This document shows positions 48,947 to 58,460 of a stretch of 64,000 nucleotides of DNA, piece after piece. How positions within the stretch are numbered: position 1 is the first letter of the stretch; the number at the start of each line of letters is the position of its first letter. The position numbers and the translations under genes were made by a program. Below the pieces are notes generated by a model. The model was not told the DNA's origin and ran no database searches. It saw only the letters and a list, made by a program, of their open reading frames with translations. Origin of the DNA: Methylocystis sp. KS32 (lineage in GTDB: Bacteria; Pseudomonadota; Alphaproteobacteria; Rhizobiales; Beijerinckiaceae). The stretch covers positions 496,001 through 560,000 of the forward strand of contig PHSQ01000001.1 in the NCBI GenBank assembly GCA_002862095.1, given 5' to 3'.

Positions 48947-50503
48947 TCAGAAAAGAGAGCCTTGTTTGTCGCTCGATCGGACGCCGCGCGGACGCGCTTT
49001 GCCTGTGGAATCTTTCGGTTGCGAAACCGGCCCCTCCAGCGCAGTGATTGGCACTTGCCCGTCGTGAAACTGCGCCTTCATGTGTTGGTTGGGCTTGATC
49101 TTCGCCGCGGCGTCGATCACTTGGCCGTGGTCGTCGCTAATCAGGGCGAATCCGCGGGCGAGCACCGCGCCGTGGCCAAGCGAAAGGCGCAATTGTTCGA
49201 GTTGCGAGAGTCGGGAAAGCTTTTCCCGGATGAATTCCGCGATGGCGCGCCGCAATCGACTTTGCGACGCCTCGAGCCGCCCCTTCAGTCCGGCATTTTC
49301 TTGTCTCGCTAGAGTTGCGCGCGCGCGTAAACCCTGCTTCAGCCGAGCCGAGAGCCCCGCCAACCGCTCGCTCGCTCGCGCAAGCTCGGCCTGTGGCGAA
49401 TGCCGCGCCAGCGTGTGGGCGGCGCGCGAGACCCGCAGCCGGCGTTTGTCCAGTCCTCCGCGGAGAGCCGCGCGCAAGCGTTCGATCGCGAAATCCTTGC
49501 GTTGACGCGGGCTCGAAAGCGCCTCGTCCGGCGAGCCGAGAAGGCGCGAATTGGCCGAAAGACGTGACGAAAGGCCGTCGAGCAGCCTGCGTTGAGCGCC
49601 GATCAGGCGTCGCGCCAGGATGGCGCTCTGCTCGATCAGTTCGGCGCGCACCGGAACCGCCTTCTCGGCGGCGGCCGTGGGCGTCGGCGCCCGCAAATCG
49701 GCGGCGAAGTCGATCAGCGTCGTATCCGTCTCGTGGCCAACGGCGGCGATGAGTGGAATGGCGCTTGCCGCTGCGGCGCGAACCACGATTTCCTCGTTGA
49801 AACCCCAGAGATCTTCCAACGAACCCCCGCCCCGCGCGACGATGATCACGTCCGGACGCGGGATTGGCCCGTCGGGATTGAGGTTGTTGAAGCCCTCGAT
49901 GGCGGCGGCGACCTCCGCCGCGCAGTTTTCTCCCTGAACCCTCACCGGCCACAGCAATACGCGGCGGGGGAAACGGTCGCTCAATCGATGTAAAATATCG
50001 CGTATCACCGCCCCCGTGGGCGAGGTGACGACGCCGATCACTTGGGGAAGAAACGGCAAAGGCCGCTTGCGCCCCTCGTCGAAGAGTCCTTCTCCTGCAA
50101 GGCGTCTGCGGCGCTCGTCGAGGAGCGCCATCAGCGCTCCGACGCCCGCCGGCTCCAACGCTTCGACGACGATCTGATAGGAGGATTTGCCGGGAAATGT
50201 CGTGAGTTTGCCCGTCGCGACGACCTCGAGCCCCTCCTCGGGTTTGGTCTTCAACCGCGCGAAGGTTCCCTTCCAAATCACGGCGTCGAGCCGCGCTCCC
50301 GCGTCCTTCAGGGAGAAATAGACATGTCCGGAAGAGTGGGGGCCGCGGTAATTGCTGATTTCGCCGCGCACGCGCACCAATGCGAACCGATCCTCCACCG
50401 TGCGTTTGACGGCGTTGGCGAGTTCAGAGACGGTGATTTCGGGCGCGTTGCCGCTCATCGTCGCGGAGGGAGGTTCGTTCGAGGCGTTGGGGCGAGGCGG
50501 CAT
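48947..50503 (-). CDS. xseA: Exodeoxyribonuclease VII large subunit XseA
   Basis: XseA is the catalytic subunit of ExoVII, which degrades single-stranded DNA in both directions during repair. The 518 residues contain an N-terminal OB fold (VSELANAVKRTVEDRFALVRVRGEISNYRGPHSSGHVYFSLKD region), the nuclease domain with VVTSPTGAVIRDI, VARGGGSLEDLWGFNEE and GHETDTTLIDFAADLRAPTPTAAAE, and a long coiled-coil C-terminus. The start may be at residue 16 (50458). The small subunit xseB is not in the window. Confidence 0.96.
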   Translation of the reverse strand: MPPRPNASNEPPSATMSGNAPEITVSELANAVKRTVEDRFALVRVRGEISNYRGPHSSGHVYFSLKDAGARLDAVIWKGTFARLKTKPEEGLEVVATGKLTTFPGKSSYQIVVEALEPAGVGALMALLDERRRRLAGEGLFDEGRKRPLPFLPQVIGVVTSPTGAVIRDILHRLSDRFPRRVLLWPVRVQGENCAAEVAAAIEGFNNLNPDGPIPRPDVIIVARGGGSLEDLWGFNEEIVVRAAAASAIPLIAAVGHETDTTLIDFAADLRAPTPTAAAEKAVPVRAELIEQSAILARRLIGAQRRLLDGLSSRLSANSRLLGSPDEALSSPRQRKDFAIERLRAALRGGLDKRRLRVSRAAHTLARHSPQAELARASERLAGLSARLKQGLRARATLARQENAGLKGRLEASQSRLRRAIAEFIREKLSRLSQLEQLRLSLGHGAVLARGFALISDDHGQVIDAAAKIKPNQHMKAQFHDGQVPITALEGPVSQPKDSTGKARPRGVRSSDKQGSLF

Positions 50504-50527
50504 CGGTCAAATATGACCGATTTCGTG

Positions 50528-50566
50528 GACAAAAGAAAACGGCGCGAGCCTTTGTGGTTCGCGCCG
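50528..50566 (-). terminator. Intrinsic terminator after the outer membrane protein gene
   Basis: On the minus strand, GGCGCGA pairs with TCGCGCC (50541-50565) and is followed by GTTTTCTTTT. It lies 25 nt beyond the stop of the porin-like gene and just upstream of xseA on the same strand, separating the two units. Confidence 0.85.
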
Positions 50567-50590
50567 AGATCTGGCCTGCTCTCGAAAAGA

Positions 50591-51430
50591 TCAGTATTTG
50601 GTGACCAGCGGGCGCGCCGGAATATAGGGCGGCGGCTCGTTGAATGCGTAGCGGAAGCCGAGGAGAATATCTTGCGAGGCGAGACGGAAGGAGTGCGTCT
50701 CCTGCCAGCAGCCCTGAGGGTTGAGACACTGAATTGGGTTGCTCGTGATGCTTCCCATGTCGAGATAGCGATAGCCGAGTTCGACCTTGAAATTGGGCGT
50801 CACATTCAGCGCGAGCCCGGCCATGAGCGCCCAGGCGAAATTGGCCTGCGTCCTGTCCGCCGCGACGCCAATGCCGCTTCCGTTCGTGTCGACTAGACCT
50901 GAGAACCTGTGGTCGGCGATGCCGACGCCGGCGCCAACGAATGGCGTTATATTATACCAGGTGCCCAGATCGACATAGGCATTGGCCATGAAGAGAGCCG
51001 TGCTGATGCCGGCGTTGTAATAGTCGCCCCCGGACCCGCCGCTAAAGGCGTTCGCCCAAAGCATGCCGGCCCGATAATTCGCTTCGGTGCGATACGCGCC
51101 GGTGATGTCGGCGCGGAACCAGCTGTTGAATTGGTAGCCGACGCCCATGTCGATAAAGCCTTGGTCGCCGATGGCCGCGAAAGCCGGAGCAAAGTAACTG
51201 CCCGACAGAGCCAGGGATTGCCCGGTTTCGTCATAGGGTTGCAACGTCGAGCGCCATCCGCTCATCTGAACGGCGCCGACACCCGCGTCGCCACGTAGAT
51301 ACCACCCCCCGAAGTCGACCGGAGGCGCCTCGACCGGAGGCGGGGGCGGAAGCAGGTCCGCGGCGTTGGCGGCGAAACTCGTGCCGCTGGCGACGGCGGC
51401 CGCCAAAAAGAGGGCTTTTGATTTGCCCAT
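50591..51430 (-). CDS. Outer membrane beta-barrel protein (Omp25/31-like)
   Basis: This is a 279-residue surface protein. The signal peptide is cleaved after AANA, a Pro-rich linker follows (ADLLPPPPPVEAPPVDFGG), then an eight-stranded-type barrel with alternating aromatic strands. FKVELGYRYLDMGSI and QDILLGFRYAF are typical of the Omp25/31 family of Hyphomicrobiales. Two cysteines in QCLNPQGCW may form a loop disulfide. It has its own terminator. The AT-rich stretch just upstream (51510-51555) probably holds the promoter. Confidence 0.85.
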   Translation of the reverse strand: MGKSKALFLAAAVASGTSFAANAADLLPPPPPVEAPPVDFGGWYLRGDAGVGAVQMSGWRSTLQPYDETGQSLALSGSYFAPAFAAIGDQGFIDMGVGYQFNSWFRADITGAYRTEANYRAGMLWANAFSGGSGGDYYNAGISTALFMANAYVDLGTWYNITPFVGAGVGIADHRFSGLVDTNGSGIGVAADRTQANFAWALMAGLALNVTPNFKVELGYRYLDMGSITSNPIQCLNPQGCWQETHSFRLASQDILLGFRYAFNEPPPYIPARPLVTKY

Positions 51431-51695
51431 GGTACATCTTCCCTTCGCTCATGCAGGGCCGCTGGCGGACCCGCGGCAAAATGCCGACCCGAGGGACAAT
51501 GACCTCAAAGATTTAAATTGAAGTTAACCTTACCCCTTAACTAGACTCGCATTTAAAACACCGGCTGCTTAAGCATATCGGCGAAAAAGCCGAGCGCGTT
51601 TATCCGCAAGAAGCCCCTGTGCATTTTCGTCACCCGGGGTTCGGTGTATTGGCCAAGCTCGCGGTGGAGAGCGAGTTCTCCTCCGGTCCGCGACC

Positions 51696-53042
51696 TCAGT
51701 CCACTTCGGCTGGGGCCTTCAAGGCGTCGCAGAGGTCGCCGACGATGCGTTCGACAAGTTCGCGGTTGTCCCCCTCGCCCATGACGCGAATGACGGGTTC
51801 CGTGCCGGATGGACGGATCACGAGACGACCACTGTTCCCCAGCCGGTTGCGCGCTTTTTCGATCTGGTCGAGCACGATTTCGGATTTCAAAAGATTGTGG
51901 GGCGCGCGAACGTTTTTCAGCACTTGGGGAAGAGGCTCGAAACGCTTGCAAATCTCGCTCACCGGTCGTCCGAGCCGTTTCACGACCCCAAGCACCTGCA
52001 TGGCGCTGACGAGGCCGTCGCCCGTCGTCGAATAATCCGTCAGTATAATATGGCCGGACTGTTCGCCGCCGACGTTATAGCCGCCTTCCCTCATGCGCTC
52101 GATGACATAGCGGTCCCCCACGGCGGTTCTTTCCAGACAGAGATTCAACGAGGCGAGATAGCGCTCGAGCCCAAGATTCGACATGATGGTGGCCACAATG
52201 CCTGGCTGCGAGAGCAGGCCTTGCTCCTGCCAACTGCCCGCGACGACCGCCATCAATTGGTCGCCATCGATGAGATGACCGTGCTCGTCGACCAGAATCA
52301 CACGGTCGGCGTCGCCATCGAGGGCGATGCCGACGTCGGCGCGAAGTTCGCGTACCTTTTCGCGCAGGGCCTGGGGAGCGGTGGAGCCGACATCGCGATT
52401 GATGTTGAAGCCGTCGGGCTCCACGCCAATGGCTATGACCTCGGCGCCCAGTTCCCACAAGGCCTCGGGTGCGACCCGGTAGGCGGCTCCGTTCGCGCAA
52501 TCTAGGACGACGCGCAATCCTTCGAAGCTCATAGTGCGGGGCAAAGTGCGTTTGGCGAATTCGATGTAGCGCGCGCGCACGTCGTCGATGCGGCGGGCGC
52601 GTCCAAGATCTTGCGGTTGGGCCAGTTTCTCGGAGAGGTCGCTGTCGAGCAGCCGTTCGATCTCGCGCTCGATCTCATCGGAAAGCTTGTAGCCGTCGGG
52701 GCCAAAAAGCTTGATGCCATTATCCTCATAGGCGTTGTGCGAGGCGGAAATCATCACCCCGACGTCCGCTCGCATGGAACGGGTCAGCATGGCGACGGCC
52801 GGCGTGGGCATCGGCCCCAGCAATAGCGGATCCATGCCGACCGAAGCGAAGCCCGCCACCAAGGCGTATTCGATCATATATCCCGAGAGGCGGGTGTCCT
52901 TGCCAATCACCACTCGGTGACGTCCCTCGCCGCGCTGAAATATATACCCAGCCGCCTGACCGATTTTGAGCGCCAACTCGGGCGTTATTTTCGCGTTCGC
53001 TCTGCCGCGTATGCCGTCCGTGCCAAAATATGAGCGGGTCAT
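51696..53042 (-). CDS. glmM: Phosphoglucosamine mutase GlmM
   Basis: GlmM converts glucosamine-6-phosphate to glucosamine-1-phosphate for UDP-GlcNAc, peptidoglycan and LPS synthesis. The 448 residues include phosphoserine Ser101 ([15 protein letters not shown]), Mg-binding DGDADR, sugar-binding GEQSGHII and the phosphate-binding [15 protein letters not shown]. It lies downstream of ftsH on the same strand but is separated by a strong terminator, so it likely has its own promoter in 53043-53170. Confidence 0.97.
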   Translation of the reverse strand: MTRSYFGTDGIRGRANAKITPELALKIGQAAGYIFQRGEGRHRVVIGKDTRLSGYMIEYALVAGFASVGMDPLLLGPMPTPAVAMLTRSMRADVGVMISASHNAYEDNGIKLFGPDGYKLSDEIEREIERLLDSDLSEKLAQPQDLGRARRIDDVRARYIEFAKRTLPRTMSFEGLRVVLDCANGAAYRVAPEALWELGAEVIAIGVEPDGFNINRDVGSTAPQALREKVRELRADVGIALDGDADRVILVDEHGHLIDGDQLMAVVAGSWQEQGLLSQPGIVATIMSNLGLERYLASLNLCLERTAVGDRYVIERMREGGYNVGGEQSGHIILTDYSTTGDGLVSAMQVLGVVKRLGRPVSEICKRFEPLPQVLKNVRAPHNLLKSEIVLDQIEKARNRLGNSGRLVIRPSGTEPVIRVMGEGDNRELVERIVGDLCDALKAPAEVD

Positions 53043-53170
53043 TTGGGGTTAATCCTTTTAGTAAACCCATGTCTCTTTGATGTTTTGTTACGGATGTTTT
53101 ACCCCATTCAACGAGTCTCTTGCACTCAATCTGACTTGGTTAGTTAATCGGCAAACCGGGAGCCGCGCAA

Positions 53171-53204
53171 CAAAAGGCCCGCCGTTTTCGGCGGGCCTGG
53201 TTTT
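53171..53204 (-). terminator. Intrinsic terminator after ftsH
   Basis: A perfect 10-bp stem, AGGCCCGCCG with CGGCGGGCCT, closes a TTTT loop (53175-53198). T-rich tracts flank both sides (TTTTGTTG on the minus strand, GGTTTTT on the plus strand), so it could work in either direction. Only ftsH reads into it. Confidence 0.9.
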
Positions 53205-53225
53205 TAGCGCGTGTAATGGCGTCCA

Positions 53226-55151
53226 TCAAACCGGGTGAGGCTCCATGCCGCCCACGTCTGTTTCAGGCTTGCGCCCGGTCGTCGGAACGGGCGACGCTCT
53301 CGGCGGTTGCGGCGCGGAAGGCGGCTGATCCTCTCGCACGGGACGCTTGCCTTCGAGGAGTCCTTTGAGCTCGTCGCCCGACAGGGTCTCGAATTCGAGC
53401 AGTCCATTGGCGAGAATGTCGAGCTGATGGCGCTTTTCGGTGAGGATGCGCTTGGCGTTCTCGTAGCCTTCCTGAACCAGGCGCCGAACCTCGGCGTCGA
53501 TGGTCTGCTGGGTCGCCTCCGAGATCGTGGTCTGTCGGCCCAGCGAATAGCCCAGGAATTGCTCCTGCTGCGGGTCGGCGTAGGCCACCGTGCCAAGCTT
53601 GTCCGAAAAGCCGAGCTGCGTCACCATCGCCCGCGCGATCCGCGTGCTTTGCTGAATGTCGCTCGCCGCCCCCGACGTCACCTTGTCGTGGCCAAACACA
53701 AGCTCCTCCGCCACCCGGCCGCCCATCGCCAGCGCCAGCATCGCCACCATCTGCTCGTAGGTTTGCGAAACCTGGTCGCGCTCCGGAAGACCCTGCACCA
53801 TGCCCAGAGCCCGGCCGCGCGGGATGATCGTCGCCTTGTGGATCGGGATCGACCCCGGCATCGTCAACTGAACCAGAGCATGGCCGCCCTCGTGATAGGC
53901 GGTGAGGCGCTTCTCTTCTTCCGTCATCATCAAGGTGCGACGCTCCGCCCCCATCAGGATCTTGTCGCGCGCGTCCTCGAACTCCGCCTTGGTCACGATC
54001 CGCTTGCTGCGCCGCGCCGCAAGCAAGGCCGCCTCGTTGACGAGGTTCATCAGATCCGCGCCCGAAAAGCCCGGCGTCCCCCGCGCCACCACCTTCAAAT
54101 CAACGTCCGGAGCCAAGGGAACCTTGCGCGCATGGACCTTCAGGATCTTCTCGCGTCCAATGAAGTCGGGATTGGGAACCTGAATCTGGCGATCGAACCG
54201 GCCCGGGCGCATAAGAGCCGGATCTAAAACGTCGGGACGGTTCGTCGCCGCAATCAGGATGATCCCTTCATTGGCCTCGAAGCCGTCCATCTCCACCAGC
54301 AACTGGTTCAAGGTCTGTTCGCGCTCGTCGTTGCCGCCGCCAAGACCCGCCCCGCGGTGACGGCCAACCGCGTCGATCTCGTCAACGAAGATGATGCAGG
54401 GCGCGTTCTTTTTCGCCTGCTCGAACATGTCGCGCACGCGCGACGCGCCCACCCCCACGAACATCTCGACGAAATCAGAGCCCGATATGGTGAAAAACGG
54501 CACATTGGCTTCGCCCGCGATCGCACGAGCCAGCAGGGTCTTGCCGGTGCCGGGAGGGCCGACCAGCAAAACGCCGCGTGGAATCCGCCCCCCAAGACGC
54601 TGAAACTTCTGCGGATCGCGCAAAAATTCCACGATCTCCTCAAGATCCTCCTTGGCCTCGTCCACCCCCGCCACGTCCTCGAAGGTCACGCGCCCCTGAG
54701 ACTCCGTCAAAAGCTTCGCCTTCGACTTGCCAAAGCCCATCGCCCGGCCGCCCATACCTCCACCCTGCATCTGACGCGAAAGGAATATCCAAACGCCGAG
54801 GAAGGCGATCAAGGGCAGTCCGTTGAGCAACAGCGTCATGAGCCAACCATTGCCGTCGGTCAAAGGTTTCGCGCTGATCTGGACGTTCTTCGTCTCCAGC
54901 TTGGACACGAGATTGGGGTCGTTCGGCGCGAAAGTGGTGAACGGCCTGTTATCCGAGAAGTGGCCTGTGATCTCATTTCCGGAGATCGTAACGTCATGCA
55001 CGCGGCCCTGATCAATCTGCGTCAGCAATTCGCTGAAGGTTATGTCGCGAATGGGAGTTCGCTGACCAGGTTGCTGAAACAGCATAACGAGCGCCACGAC
55101 CAGCAGGCCGATGATTGCCCAAAGGGCTAGGTTCCTGAAGTGCGCGTTCAT
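53226..55151 (-). CDS. ftsH: ATP-dependent zinc metalloprotease FtsH
   Basis: FtsH is a membrane-bound AAA+ protease for quality control of membrane and short-lived cytoplasmic proteins. The 641 residues include two membrane helices (about 8-26 and 103-125) around a small periplasmic domain, Walker A GPPGTGKT at 198-205, Walker B with DEID near 257-260, the pore [13 protein letters not shown] region and the zinc site HEGGH at 420-424. The C-terminal tail is Pro-rich. It follows tilS on the same strand. Confidence 0.98.
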   Translation of the reverse strand: MNAHFRNLALWAIIGLLVVALVMLFQQPGQRTPIRDITFSELLTQIDQGRVHDVTISGNEITGHFSDNRPFTTFAPNDPNLVSKLETKNVQISAKPLTDGNGWLMTLLLNGLPLIAFLGVWIFLSRQMQGGGMGGRAMGFGKSKAKLLTESQGRVTFEDVAGVDEAKEDLEEIVEFLRDPQKFQRLGGRIPRGVLLVGPPGTGKTLLARAIAGEANVPFFTISGSDFVEMFVGVGASRVRDMFEQAKKNAPCIIFVDEIDAVGRHRGAGLGGGNDEREQTLNQLLVEMDGFEANEGIILIAATNRPDVLDPALMRPGRFDRQIQVPNPDFIGREKILKVHARKVPLAPDVDLKVVARGTPGFSGADLMNLVNEAALLAARRSKRIVTKAEFEDARDKILMGAERRTLMMTEEEKRLTAYHEGGHALVQLTMPGSIPIHKATIIPRGRALGMVQGLPERDQVSQTYEQMVAMLALAMGGRVAEELVFGHDKVTSGAASDIQQSTRIARAMVTQLGFSDKLGTVAYADPQQEQFLGYSLGRQTTISEATQQTIDAEVRRLVQEGYENAKRILTEKRHQLDILANGLLEFETLSGDELKGLLEGKRPVREDQPPSAPQPPRASPVPTTGRKPETDVGGMEPHPV

Positions 55152-55232
55152 ATTGAGCCTGTCATGGAAACGCTCGCCCGCAGGACCATCCCCGGGAACG
55201 TTCCGTTTACACGTAACTTAGGCGCGCTGGCG

Positions 55233-55277
55233 GCGCTTGCCAAGTGAGCGCTCGCCAAGTGAGCGCTTACCAAGTGA
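55233..55277. repeat. Three 15-bp tandem repeats upstream of ftsH
   Basis: Units GCGCTTGCCAAGTGA, GCGCTCGCCAAGTGA and GCGCTTACCAAGTGA lie head to tail in the 170 nt between tilS and ftsH. They differ by one or two bases from each other. Position in the probable ftsH promoter region makes an influence on expression possible, but there is no direct evidence. Confidence 0.85.
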
Positions 55278-55321
55278 GCCCTCGGGGCGGCGTCCCCGCC
55301 GGAACGGAAAAAAGCGTGGAA

Positions 55322-56359
55322 TTAGATATTGTCGCCGCCGCGGCGCGATTTCGTCTCAAATTCCACGATCCCACGAAAACGCGGTGGAGCCGGCGTTAAC
55401 GTCGCCGCGACGTCATCAATATCGATTAACAAATCGCCTAGCGTGATTCGCGCTTTCGATCCCGCCCGGACATTCGTCTTGATTAGGCTCGCCGCGCGCT
55501 CGACCCGTGCGAGCCGCGGAGCCTTGGCTCCACGGCGGAGAAAATCTCTCAGCAACAATCGCTGCACGATTTCCAGCGGGGCTTCGCGCAGCATGGTCGC
55601 GTCGAACCACGTCTGAAGCCCTTCGGTCGCCAGAACGGCTGCCGACCAAAGCCGATCGGCGTAGTTGTTCAAGGCGTCATCCGCTTGCGCCGCGCGCCGG
55701 CCCAGCCGCAACAGCGCTTCCGTGCGCAGCCCTTCGGCCTCGAGCGTCGCCTTTAGACTTCGGAGCCTTGCGCGCGCGAATTTATCGTTCTCGTTCGAGG
55801 GATCGCGCACAAAGGGGTGGCCGGCCGCGTTGCAGACGGCTTCCAGCCGCGATTTTTCGACCGCCAGCAGCGGCCGCAGCAATTTTACGCCGTCGCGGCG
55901 CGATGAAGCCGCCATTCCGGCGAGGCCGCCCACGCCGCTGCCGCGCAACAGGCGGAAGAGGATGGTTTCGGCCTGATCGTCGGCGTGATGGGCGACGACG
56001 ATGGCGCAGTCCGGGCCGATTTCCTTCGCGCAGCCGCAGAGCAGATCGTAGCGGGCCTCGCGCGCCCGCTCCTGAAGTCTGGTCGTGGGCTTTGGTCCTC
56101 GCCATCGTAAAAGATGGTGAATGAAACCTTGCGCGCGCGCCCATTCTCCAACGAGTTCAGCTTCCTCGAGGCTGCCTTCGCGCAATCCGTGATCCACGGT
56201 GGCGACGGCGATCGTCGTCGGGGGATTGCGCCGCGACCATTCCGCGGCGAGCAGCATCAGGGCGATCGAATCGGGCCCGCCGGAGACGGCCAGCAGCAGC
56301 GACGTTTCGCCGGCGAGCGGAGCGAGCAATTGGTCCTCGGCCGGAGCGCCGCTCAGCAT
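55322..56359 (-). CDS. tilS: tRNA(Ile)-lysidine synthase TilS
   Basis: TilS modifies the wobble cytidine of tRNA-Ile(CAU) with lysine so that it reads AUA. From ATG 56359 there are 345 residues. The PP-loop SGGPDS is at 26-31, followed by VDHGLREGS, RLQERAREARYDLL and AHHADDQAETILFRLLRGSGVGGLAGM. The C-terminal substrate domain is short, as in other alphaproteobacteria. ATG 56359 overlaps the cpoB stop by 7 nt and is preferred over 56449. Confidence 0.95.
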   Translation of the reverse strand: MLSGAPAEDQLLAPLAGETSLLLAVSGGPDSIALMLLAAEWSRRNPPTTIAVATVDHGLREGSLEEAELVGEWARAQGFIHHLLRWRGPKPTTRLQERAREARYDLLCGCAKEIGPDCAIVVAHHADDQAETILFRLLRGSGVGGLAGMAASSRRDGVKLLRPLLAVEKSRLEAVCNAAGHPFVRDPSNENDKFARARLRSLKATLEAEGLRTEALLRLGRRAAQADDALNNYADRLWSAAVLATEGLQTWFDATMLREAPLEIVQRLLLRDFLRRGAKAPRLARVERAASLIKTNVRAGSKARITLGDLLIDIDDVAATLTPAPPRFRGIVEFETKSRRGGDNI

Positions 56360-57273
56360 TGCAGCTTTTTGCTTTCCCTTTGCGCGGCGTCCCGGATTCG
56401 GGCAGGCGAACCGGGGTATTTGACGCTTATTTCGGAAAAAGACGCGCAAGCCTGTTCCTTGGCGCCAAGGGCGCTCAACGACTGACCAAGCCTCAGCATG
56501 GCTTCGGGCGCCTGGGCCGACTGCGGGTATTTTGTGGAGATTTCGAGATATTTTTCGGCCGCTTCCCGGTAGCGAGCGCGCTGGTAGAAGCTCTCTCCCA
56601 GGCCATAGGTCGCGGCGGGCGTGTATTTGCTCTTGGGATATTTCGCGAGAAAGGCGGCCAGGCTTCTCTCGGCGCTTTCATATTGGCCGGCGCGCATCGG
56701 CGCCACGGCTTGCTCATAGTCTTCCTTGACGGTCGTCTGCGAGGGCGCGCCCTCGAGGGGAGCGACGATCGCGGGCGAGGTCTGCGTCAAATGTCCTTGA
56801 GTGAGGTCCAGCGGGGCGCCCGGTTCGCGCAGGGGTCCGCTCGCCGACGGATGAGACGGGGGCGGGAGCGGCGTTGAAGCCTGCGTGGAGCCGATTTCGC
56901 GCGGAGCTCCGGGAGCGTTGGGGTTGATCGAGGGATCGAAGGCGTCGCCCCGCCGCGTGGTTGTCGGGGCGGTGGGCGCAACGGGAGCGCCGCGCGCGCC
57001 TTCCTGTCTCGTTGCGCGCAACTCTTCTTCAAGCATCTGCACGCTGTGCTGAAGCTCTTCCACGCTGCCGGTCATATTCCGCAACTCGCGCTCCAGCCGG
57101 TCCACGCGCGTGCCCAAACCGGGATCGCGAGGCGGCGGCGCGTCGAGTTCGTCGATGTCCGCTGGCGGTCGATTGTAAATCTGGGCCGTTTCGAAAGCGT
57201 CGCCGCTCGCGGCCGCCTCCCAGGCGAATAGCGAAAAGGCGAGTGCGATGGCGAGAGGAATCCGGGAGAACAT
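56353..57273 (-). CDS. cpoB: Tol-Pal accessory protein CpoB/YbgF
   Basis: This is a periplasmic protein that coordinates peptidoglycan synthesis with outer-membrane constriction. From ATG 57273 there are 306 residues: a signal peptide (MFSRIPLAIALAFSLFAWEAAAS), a trimerising coiled coil at about 45-85 (RVDRLERELRNMTGSVEELQHSVQMLEEEL), a Pro/Ala-rich linker, and C-terminal TPR repeats (DYEQAVAPMRAGQYESAERSLAAFLAKYPKSKYTPAATYGLGE). The cpoB-tilS-ftsH-glmM order is typical, but tolQRAB-pal, expected upstream, is absent and lipB lies there divergently. Confidence 0.92.
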   Translation of the reverse strand: MFSRIPLAIALAFSLFAWEAAASGDAFETAQIYNRPPADIDELDAPPPRDPGLGTRVDRLERELRNMTGSVEELQHSVQMLEEELRATRQEGARGAPVAPTAPTTTRRGDAFDPSINPNAPGAPREIGSTQASTPLPPPSHPSASGPLREPGAPLDLTQGHLTQTSPAIVAPLEGAPSQTTVKEDYEQAVAPMRAGQYESAERSLAAFLAKYPKSKYTPAATYGLGESFYQRARYREAAEKYLEISTKYPQSAQAPEAMLRLGQSLSALGAKEQACASFSEISVKYPGSPARIRDAAQRESKKLQC

Positions 57274-57410
57274 GGAGGATCGTCGTCTGTTTTTCGGTGA
57301 GAGCGCGGGAAGGCTCCTTAGCATAGCGACATATTCGCCTAAAATTGGGCGGACGCCACCCTTCTTTCGCGGTTGCAAAAGCGATTGGCGGACGACATCT
57401 TGTCGCTGGA

Positions 57411-58133
57411 ATGTCCCTTGATCGCGATAACATGAAACTTTCGCCGCCGCCCAGGCCCGCCGCCGGGGCGGTCGTCTGGCGCGTCATCGAGGGATACGCC
57501 CCTTACGAAGAGACAGTCGCTCGCATGGAGGCTCTGGCCGAGGCGATCGCTTCGGGAGAGGCGGACGAGGAGGCGTGGCTGCTCGAGCATCCGCCTCTTT
57601 ACACCGCGGGATCGTCCGCGAAGGACGCCGATCTGCTGGAGCCGCGTTTCCCCGTTCACAGGGCTGGGCGCGGCGGTCAATACACCTATCATGGCCCCCG
57701 TCAGCGCGTCATTTACGTCATGCTGGACCTCGGACGCCGCCGCCGCGACGTGCGCGCCTTCGTCTGCGCGTTGGAGGGATGGCTCATCGCCGCTCTCGGC
57801 GACCTCGGAGTCAGAGGAGAGCGACGCTCCGAGCGCGTGGGGGTCTGGGTCACGCGTCCCGACAAGAAACCGGGGGCGAGGGGCGAGGCCGCGGAGGACA
57901 AGATCGCGGCGCTGGGGGTCCGGCTGCGGCGCTGGGTGAGCTTTCACGGCGTCGCGCTCAACGTGGCCCCCGACTTGACGCATTTTTCCGGCATCGCGCC
58001 CTGTGGTCTGCGCGCCGCGCATTATGGCGTGACAAGTCTGCGCGACCTTGGAGCGCAAAGCGACATGCGGATTGTCGACGCTTGTTTGCGCCGGCGTTTC
58101 GAGGAATTTTTCGGCCCGACGCGGGAGCCATAG
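57411..58133 (+). CDS. lipB: Octanoyltransferase LipB
   Basis: LipB moves octanoyl from ACP to lipoyl domains of 2-oxoacid dehydrogenases and GcvH. The catalytic cysteine is in [14 protein letters not shown] (about residue 198) and the partner lysine in [31 protein letters not shown] and [20 protein letters not shown] are family blocks. The start is uncertain: 57411 gives 240 residues, 57432 (MKLSPPPRP) gives 233, and both fit the family. It is divergent from cpoB. Confidence 0.94.
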   Translation: MSLDRDNMKLSPPPRPAAGAVVWRVIEGYAPYEETVARMEALAEAIASGEADEEAWLLEHPPLYTAGSSAKDADLLEPRFPVHRAGRGGQYTYHGPRQRVIYVMLDLGRRRRDVRAFVCALEGWLIAALGDLGVRGERRSERVGVWVTRPDKKPGARGEAAEDKIAALGVRLRRWVSFHGVALNVAPDLTHFSGIAPCGLRAAHYGVTSLRDLGAQSDMRIVDACLRRRFEEFFGPTREP

Positions 58134-58148
58134 CCCCCCACCCCGCTC

Positions 58149-58457
58149 TCACGCGCTTGGGGCCACGGCCATGCCCAGCCCGGCTTCATTGCCGCGCGCG
58201 AGGGAAGCTTCATCCGCTGGTCCGCGAAAAAAAACATCCACCCGCGCCGCGCTTGGGCCCCTTTGCGCCAGGACGGCCAATTGGTCGAGTGCGGCGGTCT
58301 CTCCCGCCGCGACGACCTCGACCTGATTCCGCCCGAGATTTCTGACCCAGCCCGAGAGATTCAACCGGCTCGCCTCTCGCGCGACAAACATGCGAAAACC
58401 GACGCCCTGCACGCGGCCGGTGGCGACAAAGCGTTCGATCTGGCGCGTTTCCTTCAT
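58149..58457 (-). CDS. acyP: Acylphosphatase
   Basis: This small enzyme hydrolyses acyl phosphates. The 102 residues have the signature GRVQGVGFRMFVAREA with catalytic Arg22 and GWVRNLGRNQVEV with Asn40. The C-terminal strand FFRGPAD fits the ferredoxin-like fold, and about ten residues extend beyond the usual end. It starts 3 nt after the panC stop on the same strand. Confidence 0.93.
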   Translation of the reverse strand: MKETRQIERFVATGRVQGVGFRMFVAREASRLNLSGWVRNLGRNQVEVVAAGETAALDQLAVLAQRGPSAARVDVFFRGPADEASLARGNEAGLGMAVAPSA

Positions 58458-58460
58458 CGC

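Noticed and set aside
51553-51624. 23-codon minus-strand frame MHRGFLRINALGFFADMLKQ between glmM and the porin-like gene
   Set aside because: Short, without a ribosome-binding site or known leader-peptide features.
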